64,000 nt of DNA from Aselliscus stoliczkanus (taxonomy: Eukaryota; Chordata; Mammalia; Chiroptera; Hipposideridae), in contig CM066737.1 in NCBI GenBank assembly GCA_033961575.1, positions 52,676,771 to 52,740,770 of the forward strand. Reading direction: 5' to 3'. The first letter of the stretch is position 1; each line of letters starts with the position of its first letter. A program made the translations under genes and the position numbers. Below the pieces are notes generated by a model that saw only the letters and a list, made by a program, of their open reading frames with translations, was not told where the DNA came from and did not search any database. Shown piece after piece: positions 22,301-37,114 of the stretch.

Positions 22301-24235
22301 TCAAAGATGATTCTCTCCCACTCCCCGCCCCTGCTTACCATGTCACTCACACAGCTGATTCCTCTAGACAGGCAGAGACAGAAAGAGCATTTCAATGGCT
22401 GTGTGCACGTCTGTTACAGTGATGGCGGTTGTTTTAGTTTTAGGTTTTTTTTTTTTCCTTTGTTTTTGTTTGTTTGGCCAGGTTGATGGTAAGACAGATT
22501 GGAGGTGGGCGTGGAACTGGGAACTTATGAAGGTACAGAGTAGGCTTGATGGGGATTTAGCTTGAATTATTCCAATTCCACCAACTTTCCAAGAGCACAC
22601 TGGAAATGGGGAACTTGGTCGTATTGTGAAAAGAATGGAGCAGGCAAGAGGGTCCAAAATTAGGCAAGTGTTCTGGTCACTGAGCGAGTAACCTTGGATT
22701 TGACCACTGAGAAACAAGAACTGAAAGAGGAAGCAGCAGATGGGAAGAGTGCTATATAAAATGAGCTTCATCACACCAAAGAAAGTAAAAAAGAGAGAGA
22801 CTGCATGCCTATATGGACTGATTTCATTATGAAGACATGACCACACTGGGAAGCTTAAATGTCCTACAGATGTGGGGGAGGAGAGAAGGGAAAACAATAT
22901 TAACCATAACTCATTTTATTATTACAACCTTGTCATGTGTCCACACCATCCACATATTTCAAATGCAACATTTAATGTCCTCAAAAATTTTATTTCACAA
23001 GGTATTTTTGAAAAAGAACTGAACGCATTAGGTGTCTGAAAAATTATAAAGCATTTTCTTTCTAGTTATAAAAAGAGGCTATGCCCTCACTTCAGATTGC
23101 AGTTGACTTAGGTTTTTCCATCTATTTTAAATATCAATTGCCATATACTTAATAGAATTGAATGTAATACTCTGAATTAGTCATTTCAGTAGTGTAAATA
23201 GATACACTGACTAGGTCACTATGCATTTATTTTCTATTATTCACAAAAACCATTTTCTCCACCCATAATTTCACACTGGTTTCAAAATAGCTATTTCATT
23301 CTCAGGAGGCATTGGAAACCTTAATAAATCTACTCCTCTTGTTCTTCCATCTCTCGCATAAATACTCACGAGTTTATTTTGGCTAATAAACATTTTTAAA
23401 ATTCCACAGAACTCTCTCTTTTTAAAGCTACTGGAGATGAAAGCATGGTCCCTCCCTAAAACTTCTGCCTTTGCTTAGAAGCATTAATCAAGAGGAATCT
23501 TGGGAAGAGAATAGGCAAGTTCACTTAAGTATCAACGTAAAGAATCCATTAGATATTCTTGCAGAAGAGCAGTGAACTTTTCCCTACTAAATAAAATTTG
23601 TTTTAATTCGTAACTGAAAACTAGCAGCTTATTGAGCATAATAACCACTTTTTAGTGTACCACCTTTGCAGAGTTATTGGTGGGTTATTAAATAGGATCA
23701 TATGGCTGAGTTACCATTTCTAGGCGGAGACATTTGGTAGAAACTGGGGCTGTGGAGCTGGGGAAGAGGACCCTGGACCGGAGAGGTGGCTGGAAGCCAA
23801 GAAAGGGAAATGAAGCATGTATGATCAGTCACTGGATCTAATGACTCCCACTGTTAGCTACCCAGTAGCAGAATAAACAACTAGAGTATTCTATGTGTGT
23901 CTGTGAGTTGGATTGTCCTGCACTTCTAATAACTGCCATTCTATTTCTCTTCACCTTCTCTCTCAAAAGGTTAACTAATATGTTCCTGTATGATGTCCCT
24001 GCTCCAATGGACTCTGTGAAATCTTCCACACCTTTAAGGCTTCGCTTCCTTTGCCATCTCAATCCTCTCTTTCACGTGCTTTTCCTCCTCCCTTCTGCTC
24101 TTTGTTTCTCTTTTGCACTCCTCCATCTCATACCCCTTACTCACTACAAGTCATCCGCATGGGATGGGTCAGGAACTACTGGTGATGAACAAGGGACATT
24201 CCAAGTGTGTACCTTGGCTTACAAAAGGAAGTATA
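22301..24235. other. Unannotated intronic stretch
   Basis: The 177-codon minus-strand frame at 22364-22897 and the 139-codon plus-strand frame starting at 23893 have no recognisable domain or splice context. I see no named repeat. Confidence 0.45.
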
Positions 24236-24239
24236 ATGG

Positions 24240-24465
24240 GGTGGTCAGGGGTACAGGCTCTGGAGCTAAAGTGCCTGGATTCAAACACCCACTTTGTTAT
24301 CTAGTGGCATGACCCTGGCAAATCACTTCAATCTCTCTGTATCTCAATGTTTTTATCTATAAAGCAGGAATAATAATGGTATTTACTTCATAAAGTTGTT
24401 GTGAGGATTAAATGAGTTCACACATATAAATTGCTTGCCTGGAACATAGGAAAACTTCATTAAGT
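24240..24465 (+). repeat. MIR
   Basis: 'gtacaggctctggagctaaa', 'ttgttgtgaggattaaatga' and 'attgcttgcctggaacatag' are sense MIR with a near-complete core. Confidence 0.85.
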
Positions 24466-24539
24466 GTTACTTAGTAAGTGTTACTTACTTTTTGAAGGTA
24501 ATATCTAAAATGTTGATCATTTCCACAAATGAATAATTT

Positions 24540-25690
24540 ACTTCTGACATTTGTTTAAATGCACACTGTCCTTCAGTAATCTCATAAAAGGCTCCACAGT
24601 CTTCCCATTTATTTTTGGAAGATCAGTTTGTTGTTGTATTCCAAGCGACACACAATTCGATTTCCCTGTCCTTGGCCTTCTTTTTATTCTAAATATTCTC
24701 AGTGGTTTTAAGTGCTACTTCGATGCTGATGACTCCCAAGTCTTCATCCCTTTCCCAGACTTCTCTTCTGATCTCCAGGTCCAGCCAGCCAGCTGCCTAC
24801 TAGGCATCTCCTACTTGTCCTGCCTCTCTGACCCACAGATCAATAAACTTCACGTATCTGAAAGGAACTGCCTGTATTATATAACCCAGTTAATATAAAT
24901 GGACACATCCATTCAGTCACCCAAGCCAGAAACCTGTGGATCATCCCATTATTCTCTCACCCCTTCACCTGTTACTTCTAACTGATCACCAAGTCAGACT
25001 GAGCCTACCTCCTAGAAGTGTTTTGAACTTATTCCCTCCTCCCTAACCCTACCGTCAGTGCCTTAGGCTGGCCTTGGTCTCTCCCACCGAACTGGTCCCT
25101 TTGCCTTCGCTTATGACCCTTGACCCTTGCTCCAACCTGTATACTACGGCCAGAGCAACCCTGAAATGCAGATCTTACCCAGTTATTCACCTACTTGATA
25201 TCCTTCCTTGGCTACCCTGGAGTCTTCAGGATCAAGTTTGAACACCTCTGCATGGCATACAAGGCTCTTCGTTATCTAGACCCTACCTACTTCTCCACAC
25301 TAACCTCTTGCAATGACTCTCACATCTCACATTCTTGCAGAACCAAACTTCCTGTGGTTCCCTGAACACCTATATGCTGTTCACCCTCCCCTGTTTTTGT
25401 ATGTGGCCGCCTTCACTCCCTTACCTCATTTTTGTTGGCAAAATTCTACTTTTATTTCAAGATCATTCGATTTTTATATACATTTTGCAGACTTAAGTGT
25501 GGCTTTCTCTGTGCTAGCTTGCCATCTTGCACTTCTTTCATTACAATAATTATTACTTCACATTACATTTGAGATTTTACCTATCAGGTAAGTTTCTTGA
25601 GAGCAGGAACCATTTACTATTTATCTCCATATGACCAGTGTATGTCCACAGTGTAGGGTATCATTTTGCCTCTACATTTTGCTCATTTCC
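24540..25690 (+). repeat. L2 LINE fragment (late ORF2 to 3' end)
   Basis: Continuous L2 text: 'tcttcatccctttcccagac', 'gccagaaacctgtggatcat', 'gaccaagtcag'-like stretch near 24990, 'cttcaggatcaagtttgaac', 'gcatggcatacaaggctctt', then the 3' end near 25590-25660. The 115-codon frame 24551-24898 is a remnant of the LINE frame or chance. Confidence 0.75.
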
Positions 25691-28105
25691 ACCTCCACTA
25701 ATACCTCTGATCTCTGTCTCAGCAGAGGGAAAATGTATTTTCTTTCCTTCAACAGTTGGCTAAAATGCATTTTGTCCCATTAAATATTACCTGATTACAT
25801 TTACTTCACTCTAATCAATTCTTCATTTTGTCAGGTTTCAGTGCTTGGAGAAGACTTCTCCAATGAATATATTTGTGCTTTAATGATTTAGAAGGCATTC
25901 TTTCTTTTAGCTGGACCCCTCTAAAACTTTTAAGGATCATCTGCTGAAATCATCTATTAGCAGTGATTTTTAAAATTAATTTCTGTTAAAAACCTATTTT
26001 TATGCTAGCAGAAGCAGTCAGGCATCGATTCTTGGCCTTTCCAAACCAAATCACCTTTGAGTGAGCAATAGGATCAGAAAGCGGAGAACACCAAGCCACC
26101 TACAGTTTGAACTCTAAGAGAAAGACTTCTAAAAGCTATTGAAGTGAAGACCTAGTAGCAAGATAGAAAGCTGAAATTTCCCAAACTATGGAAAAGCTCT
26201 CCCTCTCTTCCAACTTATCTCTTTTCTTTCTTCTTTCTCAAAATGCTAAAGAGCAGTGACACCCAACTCCTGAAAAGGCTTGAGAAGAGCCAGAAAGAAA
26301 TGGATCTGCCCACACAGCTTCTGGGATGGACTAACTCATTGTACTATAGCAGCTCTGGAGGGGAGGAAAAGAGGTAGCACACAAAATATCCCGGGATATT
26401 TAATATACTCAGTGCCCTAAAAGCTAACAACAAGACTAAGTAAAAATGGAAGGGTTACACTACATTCATTTGTGCACCCTGTACTGCATGCTGCTTATAA
26501 ATACTCCTCTTTCTCACTAGACTTTCCCTAGTTAGACTCAAAGTTCCTGGAAACCATCAACAATACTTCTTTTGTAGCCCCGAAATTGCTCACCACATTG
26601 AGTACATATTGTTTGCTCCAGGAATATTGACTAATTATGAAGTATTTACCTATTTTTCTTCCCCTCAATATTTTCGGGAATGCTAATTATTCAGAAAACT
26701 GTGCAGTCTTGGAGCCAAGAGGAAACGGTCATCTGTTGGTATACATTTTGCTTTAGCTATGCATTAAACAGAGGTTTCCTTTGGAAATACAAACAAAGGA
26801 TGCCTGATGAGACAGGACAAAGACCTATATATAGAGATCAAGTGGACAGAGTAGCAAGGTCAAAGCATGCTTTCCTTAACCAGTTTAATGGAGTCCTGGG
26901 TCTGCCTCGACCTCCCTTCCATGCTCGCAAGCTCCAACAGAAAAATTCCCAGCTGCCGATCCACTGAATTCTGAAGTTGGGCAACATCTCCAACAAGCTG
27001 TATTACCAAATAATTCAGTTAACAAATCTGTGGTGATCTTAATCTCTGTTTCTGTAATAATAGGAAGACTGCAGCTTTGTTTACTTTCTGAGAAGAATAG
27101 AGAACAGGGAGAAAGAATCAGGAGATTGAGGCGGTATTTACGGCCCCTTTATGAAAAGTCAATCTGTGACAAAAACATTTGCAGACAATAAGGAAGGGGA
27201 ACAGGTTGGACAGGAAAATAGCCTATTCCAGTTTTCTCAGAAGTGCCTTAGCTGGTATCCTCCACCCCCACCCAATGCGAAATGCCTGGCTTACGCTGTG
27301 CATCTAGTCATTCCCTATAGCTAAATCTGGATTTGATAAACTGGAAACCTTTCACATCACCTTTCAGTGTCTGGCTCTCATGACGGACAGTATGCTGTTA
27401 TTTATTACATTTTATAAAGTACGTATAAGCTTTTATGAAGTCTCCAGTACTTTCTTTAACTGCATTTCTAATGTTGGGGCTTGTCCTGGAGCCTTCTGAA
27501 CACACAGGCTCTGTGCTGAATGAGTATAATAAGTACCCTGGATCCACCCTATCATTATGGGGAAGTTTAGTGCACAACCCTAACCTTTCAGAAGGGATGA
27601 TTTTCAGAAGGGATGATGTCATAGAGGACAGCCATGGTCTTCCAAACGCCATCCTGTAGGGCTACTGTCAAAGACAGAATCTTAAACTGAACAGGCTATG
27701 GAGTAAACTCCATACTCTCACCCTTGACATGTAATGTAGTAGCTCACGACTTTTCCCATTTATTAACATTTTTATTCCATTGTCTATATTTCCTGCATAT
27801 GTGTTTTTACATCAGGGTGGATTTGGGTAGCATGTATGCCCTTCAAGAGTAAATACTGTGTTTAAGCTATTTTCTTTGTACCTCGTACAATGTCATGCAC
27901 AGCTGTTGGACAAGGTGAGCTTTTATGTGCCAGAGAAGACCATGGCCTACACGATGGATTTTAGAAGTATCCCAAAGGGAGCCTTTTAAATACCTCCTTT
28001 CCTGGTTCATGGTGGGGCTGCTCTTCCCTCCTGCTTTGCTTACATTTAGCAGCACCGGTGTCACTGGTGCTAAGCAGGAATACTAACTTCAGAAAGGCAC
28101 TGTTA
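25691..28105. other. Unannotated intronic stretch
   Basis: No gene or named repeat recognised. A 13-bp direct repeat (cagaagggatgat) occurs twice near 27590-27617. Confidence 0.45.
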
Positions 28106-28118
28106 AAACATCCCTGTT

Positions 28119-28222
28119 GCAGGCCAGCCGAGTGGTGCAGTGGTTAAGCGCTGGCTTGGGAAGCCAGCGGCCCCGGTTTGGGTCCCACATATGAGGGCCA
28201 GTGACACTGCCCTCAAAAAAAA
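28119..28222 (+). repeat. tRNA-derived SINE, short form
   Basis: 'aggccagccgagtggtgcag ... gtgacactgccctc' with poly-A. Target duplication ATCCCTGTT at 28110-28118 and 28223-28231. Confidence 0.88.
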
Positions 28223-28231
28223 ATCCCTGTT

Positions 28232-28850
28232 AACCAGAGGGCAAGAATGAGTCCTCCTCTGTTAACACAATGATGCATTGTTTTATGAGACTAGCTCCTT
28301 GCCACCCAAAAAGAGTAGGGCCATGAATATAAGGGTTTGATTGGTACAATAGGCTTGGAAAGGTTGGAATAGGGTTATGCTTGGGTGAGGCTGGCCTGAG
28401 TGATAAGCTTCCCAGGGGTAGGATAAGATGTTAGGTCCTGAAGTGAACAAGTAATGAAAATAAACTGCTTACTTTCCTAATTTGACTACAACTTGCTCTA
28501 TACTTAATAGTAGTCTTTTCATGAGAATGAGGAAGGTGATGATTATAATTTCTAACCATGTTTTATTCACTATTAACTGTAACCACACCCTCAATCATGC
28601 AAATTCTAAACCAAGGGATTCCGTATCTTGTCTCCTGCTTACAATACTTCCTTGTCTCTTGACCAGTGTGGGTTTCTTATACTATAATCTAACAGCATAA
28701 TCAGTAGCTTTGATACAGTGGAACATAGAGGGATTCTGATTAGCTGAAAGCCACTCTAAAATGCCTTCTGTTTTCTTTCTTCTCCCTTTGGAAAGGATGA
28801 GACTGAAGAGATAAAGAAGAGAATAAAGAAAGTAACCATTCACAGAATCA
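28232..28850. other. Unannotated intronic stretch
   Basis: Nothing recognised. Confidence 0.45.
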
Positions 28851-29010
28851 TGACCTGTGAAATCTGGGAGAGACATCAAATGTCATGCAGTCAGTTTAAC
28901 TGCTCATTTTATAGGTAAGGACACTGAAGCTGAGAAGTTAAATGACTTATTCAAATTTATACTACCAATTAATGGCAGAATTAAGCCTAGAACCCAGTTT
29001 TCCAACTTAC
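28851..29010 (-). repeat. Old MIR/L2-like fragment
   Basis: 'gctcattttataggtaagga', 'cactgaagctgagaagttaa' and 'cctagaacccagttttccaa' resemble an antisense MIR-type element. Confidence 0.5.
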
Positions 29011-29278
29011 ATTCCTATATTCTTTCTTTATATTCCTTATGCTTCTTCCTAAATCCCCTACCCCAATGCACAATCTCGCACCTGAGTTTAACCAGTATGT
29101 ACCCTACATATAGCACCACTCTCTTCCCCAAATGGAGTGTGCAGCAGTGATTAAATTGCTATGGTATGCTCATCATACAAGCACACCCTGCTTTAAGAAA
29201 CGCAGTACTTTAAGATATCCAAAAAATCATGAGTGTTTACTCATAAACGAAGGTTTTATTGGCTTAACCCCGCCCCCC

Positions 29279-29281
<3 letters not shown>

Positions 29282-29321
<40 letters not shown>
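29282..29321. repeat. (CA)n microsatellite
   Basis: Forty bases of uninterrupted CA. Confidence 0.98.
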
Positions 29322-30451
<1,130 letters not shown>

Positions 30452-30479
30452 TCATTGAGCTTGAGAACCAATAGCCTGT

Positions 30480-30990
30480 GGACACAAATATTTCAAAGAT
30501 TCATTGAGCATTTGCTGTGGGCTAAGCACTGATCTAGGTGCCACTTAATAATGCTGTACATTTATTTCCTCCAGACTATCACTGTTAGCGAAAAGTTGAC
30601 ATTCATGACTTTGTAGATATAGAACTTCAATGACATTATGTTTTCAATAATACTTTTAATTTTTTAAAGTATTTCACAGTGAATACTTCCTTCTGCCTTC
30701 ACAGTAACCCCACAACATAGGGAGAACAGGCACTATTCTCTCTTTTACAGAGAAGTACAGTAAGAAAACTATTAATTCATTGACTACTTGTCAGGCACTA
30801 TGCTCGACAATTTCATATAAATCACTGAATAATCATGACAACCCATGAAGCAGAGGTCAGCATTGTACAGGTAAGGAAAGTGGATTTGAGAGTGGAGATA
30901 AAAAGTGTTTTTCACAGTCATATAATTAGTATGTGGCAAAGCTAGGACTGGAACCCAGTCTCTAGCCTTCAGTCACAGCTTTACCCCAGT
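30480..30990 (-). repeat. Two adjacent MIR-type fragments
   Basis: 'cattgagcatttgctgtggg' (30503 onward) and 'acttgtcaggcactatgctc ... agctaggactggaacccagt' (30785-30965) are antisense MIR-like. Confidence 0.6.
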
Positions 30991-32105
30991 ATTTCATGAT
31001 TTTTTGGTCCTTTTGTTGATAACCTTTCATATTTATCAGTAGGTTCCTTCAGAAAAAGAGGTGATATTTTAAATATGGGATTCATAAAAATCTAGCATCA
31101 TATCTCACAGTTTCCCTTCTTTGACACTAAGGAATAGCCCTTGGAGATGCCAGACTTCAAAATGCAAAGCCTGGCTGTATCGAGATAGAACAATAATTGC
31201 TTACCACTGCTTACTGCTATATAAATCCTTTTAGGTACATATTAGAAGCACTTTGCAAATACATTTAATATAACACAGTTACAACAGTACTCAGAACTCT
31301 TACCATATTTTCAGTTGAGCAAGCTACTTACTCTCTCCCATTCCATATGTGCAGAAAATAGAATGTGATTTATTCTAGACTGATAATGGGTTTTGTTTTT
31401 ATTCCACCCCATTCCCAAGTCTTCAGCTCTGGTGGCTGCTTCTACCTCAGGACCTGCTCCAATATCCACTCCTCTCTCACTCACCATCCCAATACCGTCC
31501 CCCAAAGTCTTCTCCAAATGTAATACCCCAACTTCCTGGCTCTTATCTGCTAGCATTCCTTCCCTCAGTTGTGTTCATTCCTTCATTGCTGTCTTCATGG
31601 TTTCTATGCTTTGTAGTTGTTCAATGTTCATGTTTTTTGGCAGGGGGAATGGAGGACAAGGAGAAGTGTGGGGAGGTGAGAGGACTCATGTACTTTTCCC
31701 CTTGTCTACTAAGTAGCTGTGGCTCCTTAGCATCCTTGGCACTGTTCCATGCATCTATCCCAGAGAATGTATCCCCATGGATTTATGTATTTCTAGGACA
31801 GGCAGTCTGATCTCACTTGTTCTCAAACTGGATTATGAGAACCAGCTTAATCTTTGCTTTCCCGTTTGCCAGATCTCTCCTGGTTTCTTTGGCTTTGTTC
31901 CCATGGAAGTGGTTTTTCACCATTTATTCCGTTTTTCATGGCTTGGGTACAGTGTCTCCCCTGGCATTCTTTAATTCCATGACCATCTCAACTGCGGCCT
32001 TCTCCTTAGCAAGGACAGAGAGGAAAGAAGGAAAACAGAAGGGTGGCAGTCATTGATTTGGACATGATCTCTAAGTTAAGTAGATCAGAGGGCAAAAAGG
32101 AAGTG
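30991..32105. other. MID2: Unannotated intron 2 stretch
   Basis: Open frames at 31393-31716 and 31571-31810 lack any recognisable domain. No named repeat. Confidence 0.45.
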
Positions 32106-32109
32106 GCAA

Positions 32110-32720
32110 TTCAGAGATTTAATACAACAAAAGGTATTGAGCACCTACTCTGTTCAAGGTGCAGTGCCTTCAGCGATAAAGAGGTAGTGAAATTAAGATG
32201 GGTCTTGAAGGATAAGTAGGATTTTAATAGACAGAGATGGAAGGGGCAGGGTATTCCAGGCACAAAGAATAGCATGAGCAAAAGTAAAATGGATACAGTA
32301 TAGGACATATTCAGGGAAGAGAAGTTGGGTTTGGCTAGAACAAAAGGTACAAGAGAATAGTGGGGGACAAGGCTGGGGACTTACCAAAAGCTTTTGAACA
32401 AGAGAATGGTATAATAAGGGCTGCATTTATGAGATCAACCTACCGGTAATATGTAGGGCAGACTGAAACAGGAGAGCCTGGGACAGGGACATTGGTTAGC
32501 AAGAAGCTGCAGTATTCAAGGCAGTTGGAAATGCAGGTCTGGGCCAAGCTAAGATGATAATTGAGAGAAACACGTTTCAAGAAAGCATTTGTCGCTGTCA
32601 AATATGCAGAGAGAGCAAGAAATACAAGGGCTGATAAAAGGTAGCTGGATTTGGTAATTAGAGGTCACTGGTGGCCTTTGAAAAAGGAGCTTCAGTAGAG
32701 TTTTGGAAGCAGATGCCAAA
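32110..32720 (+). repeat. Old unclassified interspersed repeat, copy 4
   Basis: 'gagcacctactctgttcaag', 'gatgggtcttgaaggataag', 'attccaggcacaaagaatag' and 'aagctgcagtattcaaggca' match the family at 540-925 and 8455-9120. Confidence 0.5.
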
Positions 32721-34953
32721 CTCTACAGGATTAAATACAGTAGTGGTGATGAAGTGGAAGCTACAAGTCTGAACTCCTCTTAAAGACTCTGACCATAAGA
32801 TGAGTATGATTGAGCTGTGGTTTGATTAAAGGGTCCAGCTTAAGTTAGAGAGTAAGCACTGGTAATGGACCCAATCAGTTTGTGACTTCCTCTATCAGAG
32901 TAGTCAAGATTCCTAAATCAATGGAAACCCCAAGTATCACAAATGGCTATACTGACATATTAGGTAATCATAATGTAGACTGATGAACTCAGAGCAGATG
33001 TAATATTAGAAATCTGTGTTTCAGATTGTAATGTGTTTGCATTCAAACATAAGATGTCATGGGGAGAATGTTTTCTAACAAATACATACAACCTTTTCAT
33101 GAAACTGATATCTTATAAATAATTCATAGTGCAGAGCAGGACTTAGATCCGTGCTGTGTGTTCCTCATTTATGGCCCAGAACTGAGACTCACAGCTCCTG
33201 TAAAGCCACTGAAAACAAAAATTAGGGCTGAACATATAAATTGGGGTCAAGTTAGACTACGGACCTTAGGTTATCATCACAAAATTATGGCAAATGGTTA
33301 TTTGCTCTGTCCCCTTGGCAAACTGCAGAATGCCAGCACATTTTAACAACACACAACTAGAACTGACAAGAGGACTCTAATTTCGACCTGATTTCATTAA
33401 TATGAAAATGCTTTGAAAAATAAATCTTTGGATAATAAAAACACCATCTGTTGATGGCTTTTTGCCACTGTTTCCTTGCCTTACGAGACATAATTTGAGG
33501 AAAACACTGAGCATTTACTTACTAACTTCCTATTCATTTACAAGAAATTAGAGCCTTGATTCTGGAATTGATTCTCAATAATGAACATATGCACGGGGAA
33601 GCAGAGAACTGAAGCAATTATGCAGTCTATTTCCTCACCTTCCCTTCTCATGCCTAGCACTGACGAATCATTTAGAACTAGAAATTCTGGGCCAGTCTAG
33701 GTTTCCTTGATTTGGCCAAGTAATTATCTTGTGTATACTCTGAGTAAATAAGGAGGATACGTGTATGTGTACATGTATCTATGTGCGTGTGCGTGTGCAT
33801 GTGTGTGTTTGTGTGTGTGTATAAAACCTTGTGTTAAACTAAACATGTCTCTTTATTGTTGTGTTGCTTTTGTTTGGTTTTGAAAAATTGGTTTGTTTTG
33901 TTCTTTTCTTGTGGAGTCCAGTTAATGACTAGGCCAGGCTCCCTCTGTCCAAGCCTGGTTAGTACAGCTTTCTCAGAACAGTTGAACTGTGACAGTGAGC
34001 GAGAGCCAAAGTGGCAGGGGAGATTGGAATGGAGATATATGCTGGGAGGAAACAGGGACAGGAGGTTGGCAGGGGGAGCAGGATGAAGCTCCCCTTTCCT
34101 GCTGCAGGAGGTTACCTCTGGGTCCTCCTGTGCTTCCCGTATGTGAGGGTTAGAGAAGCCATTGGAACTATGAAACTATGAGACCCTCTTCACTTCACAT
34201 TGTTAGAGCTCTCACAAAATTGTACATGTGTCTAAACAGCACAAAGTGAGGGGGAGATTTGATTTATTTGCATAATTGAGATTTTTAAAAGCTCAAGTTA
34301 GCTAAATTGGCAGTCTACACTGATGCCATTTTTAACCAAGTTCCACTTCATTTGTGTCACATAGGCTTAGTCTCTTTGTGTTCTTTTATACCCTTCCCAA
34401 AGAGAAAAATGTTATGCCAGCTCTGAGAAAGCCAGGCACAGACTATTCTTCTTCCACACATCATCCCATAAAAAGAAATGGCTTCTCTAAACCTCTCAAG
34501 TAATTGCTGTTTTCTGGAGGTTTTCTGTTTGTTTTTTTGTTGTTGTTGTTTTATACTTCTCTAGACACAGGTTATTTCAGGTAACTTTCTAACTGGCTCC
34601 TTCAAGAAACCTAGCTATACCTCAAAACACCAGCTCTTCATTAAAGCCAGAGAGATTCCCCTGGTGGCACTCACTTGACCATGATCTCCATTTGTCATGC
34701 TCCATGAAGACACATGTAGTCACACAATATGAGCACACTTACAGACACCTACCTGAAACTGCAAATTTTGAAGCTGAAAAAGGGGTGGAGCTTTCTGTCT
34801 GTTCTATTCAAACATGTAGCATTGCCACTGAATGTCTATATACTCTCTTGCTTTCTAAAAGGTACAAGGGGGACATTATCTAAACCTACACAGGATCCTG
34901 ACTGTTTTGATGTGGGAACTGAATCTTGGGGTGCAAAGGGAGAAGAGAAAGAA
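32721..34953. other. MID2: Unannotated intron 2 stretch
   Basis: A TG-rich patch at about 33770-33822. No exon or named repeat recognised. Confidence 0.45.
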
Positions 34954-35018
34954 AGGAAGGAAGGAAGGAAGGAAGGAAGGAAGGAAGGAAGGAAGGAAGG
35001 AAGGAAGGAAGGAAGGAA
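34954..35018. repeat. (GGAA)n microsatellite
   Basis: About 16 units of GGAA with a few edge changes. GGAA arrays are known binding platforms for ETS-family factors. Confidence 0.97.
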
Positions 35019-35794
35019 AGAAACGCTAACCCATCCCAAACCCGATCCTTCCAAATTTACAGAAGACAACTTCATCTTTAAAAATAACCTGAGCCAGTGA
35101 CCCCATTACTATTCCTCGGCATGCCTTTTTCTGACATCCTGTTGACTCACTGACGTTCTCAGCTCTTCCAAAAGCCAGGAGCCAAAATCTTAGCATACTT
35201 TTTCCGGGGGTGAGGGTGTGGGGGTGTGTCACATTCTGCCTTCTGTTTTTAACTGCTTGTCTTAAAATACTTACATTGCTTTTGCTTCAGTCTGTCACTT
35301 TGTGTCAATTACATATGGCCTTTCAACAGCAGAACACACCATCTGTTCCACAAACTGAAGCCTACACCCTTATGCCAGAGTTTATTCCTTCTCCAAACAT
35401 TTATTTGCTGCTGTATAGACACGGGCTATGTCCCAGAAGAGATACAGGTGACATACTGGATGTCTGTATGAGGTCTACTCTACCTGAAGTTTGTTAGAGA
35501 TAACCAGACCGGTCCTCCAGCCAAGTAAAACAGGTTGCCATTTCTCTTCTCTTCAGAAGGTTCTGAAATCATCCAGCAAAGACCCAGCCCCTTATCAGAA
35601 ACGCTACACAAACCATCCCACATTCTTTTCTTTCCCCTCTCTTCAGGTGCATAGCATGGTTAAATCTCTAGCTTATGTATGTAAATTATTATTTGTACCT
35701 TCTAAATAAAAACATGTACGAAAAACCTAAATCCAGTGTTTATTTTGATAATATTCAGAATAGTGAGCCAAAGCCAACCCTACTTCCTAGAGGC
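35019..35794. other. MID2: Unannotated intron 2 stretch
   Basis: Nothing recognised. Confidence 0.45.
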
Positions 35795-36385
35795 CTCTAT
35801 TGTATTCCACTTGCACCATTCCTCTTCAGTCTCTGCCACTCATCACATCCTCCACTGGCTCTCCTTCATGTCTAACTTCTAGACCATTAATGTGCTGCAG
35901 GGTCCTCATTCAGCTCACCACTGCATGGCTCTATCTCCATGCTAAAGACACCCACATCTATTTCTCTAGTCCTGATCTTTCAGCTATCATAAAGGCCTGA
36001 ATGTCAACCCCTTCTGGAATACTTGCCCTTTTATTTCTGAGAGTACCTCATGCTTTTTCTCCTCCAGATGTTTCAACAACCCCTTTTGTCTTGACTAGAG
36101 CACTCCCTGTTCCTTACTGCAGCCCTTTACCCCAACTGGGAGTCCAAAAGCACAGCCAAAGTCTCTTTTGATTTCCCTTCTAAGCTCTTTCATAACCCCC
36201 CTTGCTTCTGCTGTCATTGCACTCACCACACTGTCTTGTAACTGTGTCCTTAATTGTCCTTCTCCACACATTAAGCTGAGAGCTCCGCACCGGTTGGGAC
36301 TGTGCTCTTTATCACTGTAACCCCAATACCTCTTCTGGTTCTTGGCACCTACTAGGTGTTTGGTGAATGAATCAATGTTAAAAGG
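35795..36385 (+). repeat. L2 LINE fragment
   Basis: 'ccactggctctccttcatgt', 'gctaaagacacccacatcta' and 'taaccccaatacctcttctg' followed by 'tttggtgaatgaatcaatgt' are L2 ORF2 and 3' end. Confidence 0.6.
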
Positions 36386-36499
36386 CCCACCACCACATCA
36401 AGCTCAAATCTAAAAGTTAAATCATCCCACGAAAACTGCTAGCGCCTTCCTAATTTCCCCATTTCTGTCCCCAGTACCCCCATTATTCAAGAAATATCC

Positions 36500-36637
36500 A
36501 AGGGCAGGCCGAGTAGCTCATTTGGTTAAGAGTTCGCTCAAGAGTGTGAGCTGAGCTCTGAGCAACAGCAGTTCAATACCCAGCCTGAGCTGAGATGCCA
36601 ACAGGAGGCAGGATGGCTCAGCTAAAAAAAAAAAAAA
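36500..36637 (+). repeat. tRNA-derived SINE, intermediate form
   Basis: 'gcaggccgagtagctcattt', 'gctcaagagtgtgagctgag' and 'aggcaggatggctcagct' then poly-A. This form stops at the second A-box-like word. Flanks share AAGAAAT-TCC. Confidence 0.8.
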
Positions 36638-36639
36638 AG

Positions 36640-37035
36640 AAATCTCCTGCTCGAAGATCATTTTTTAAAATTTTCTCCATCATCTATAACCATTATAGTC
36701 AGTCACCAAGTCCTATCAATTCTTTCTTCCCATTCTTTCTCCAGTATTCCCTCTTCTCCAACAAATTCATTCATGACTCCCTGTTCTTGAGCTGTGCTTC
36801 CTCTGTGCTTCAGAGCATCCTGTCCAAACCTCTGCCATAGCACTTACCATGCTGAATTAGAATTTTCAATGGACAAATCTATCTCCCTTACTTACTAAGC
36901 TCAAAGCTCCCCAGGGCAAGGACCATGCCTTATTTTCTATGTCCCCATCTCCGACCACAATGACGGGAACGTTTTAAGTATTCAATAAACAAAATGAGCA
37001 TTCATTAATTGTTTGTTAAATGAATGAATGAAGCC
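36640..37035 (+). repeat. L2 LINE fragment with 3' end
   Basis: 'cagtcaccaagtcctatcaa', 'ctgtgcttcctctgtgcttc', 'agggcaaggaccatgcctta' and 'aattgtttgttaaatgaatg' form a recognisable L2 3' region. Confidence 0.65.
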
Positions 37036-37114
37036 CTGGCTTAACTCCCTGGTGCTACAGTTCAAATTATTATCAGTTCTACCTTCAGGGGAGGTAAAGA
37101 ACACAACATTACTT

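Noticed and set aside
22364..22897. 177-codon minus-strand frame as a possible gene
   Set aside because: Product is low-complexity and ends in a K-rich run from a poly-T tract; no domain recognised.
23893..24312. 139-codon open frame as a possible gene
   Set aside because: It runs into a MIR element, has no recognisable domain and no splice or conservation signal.
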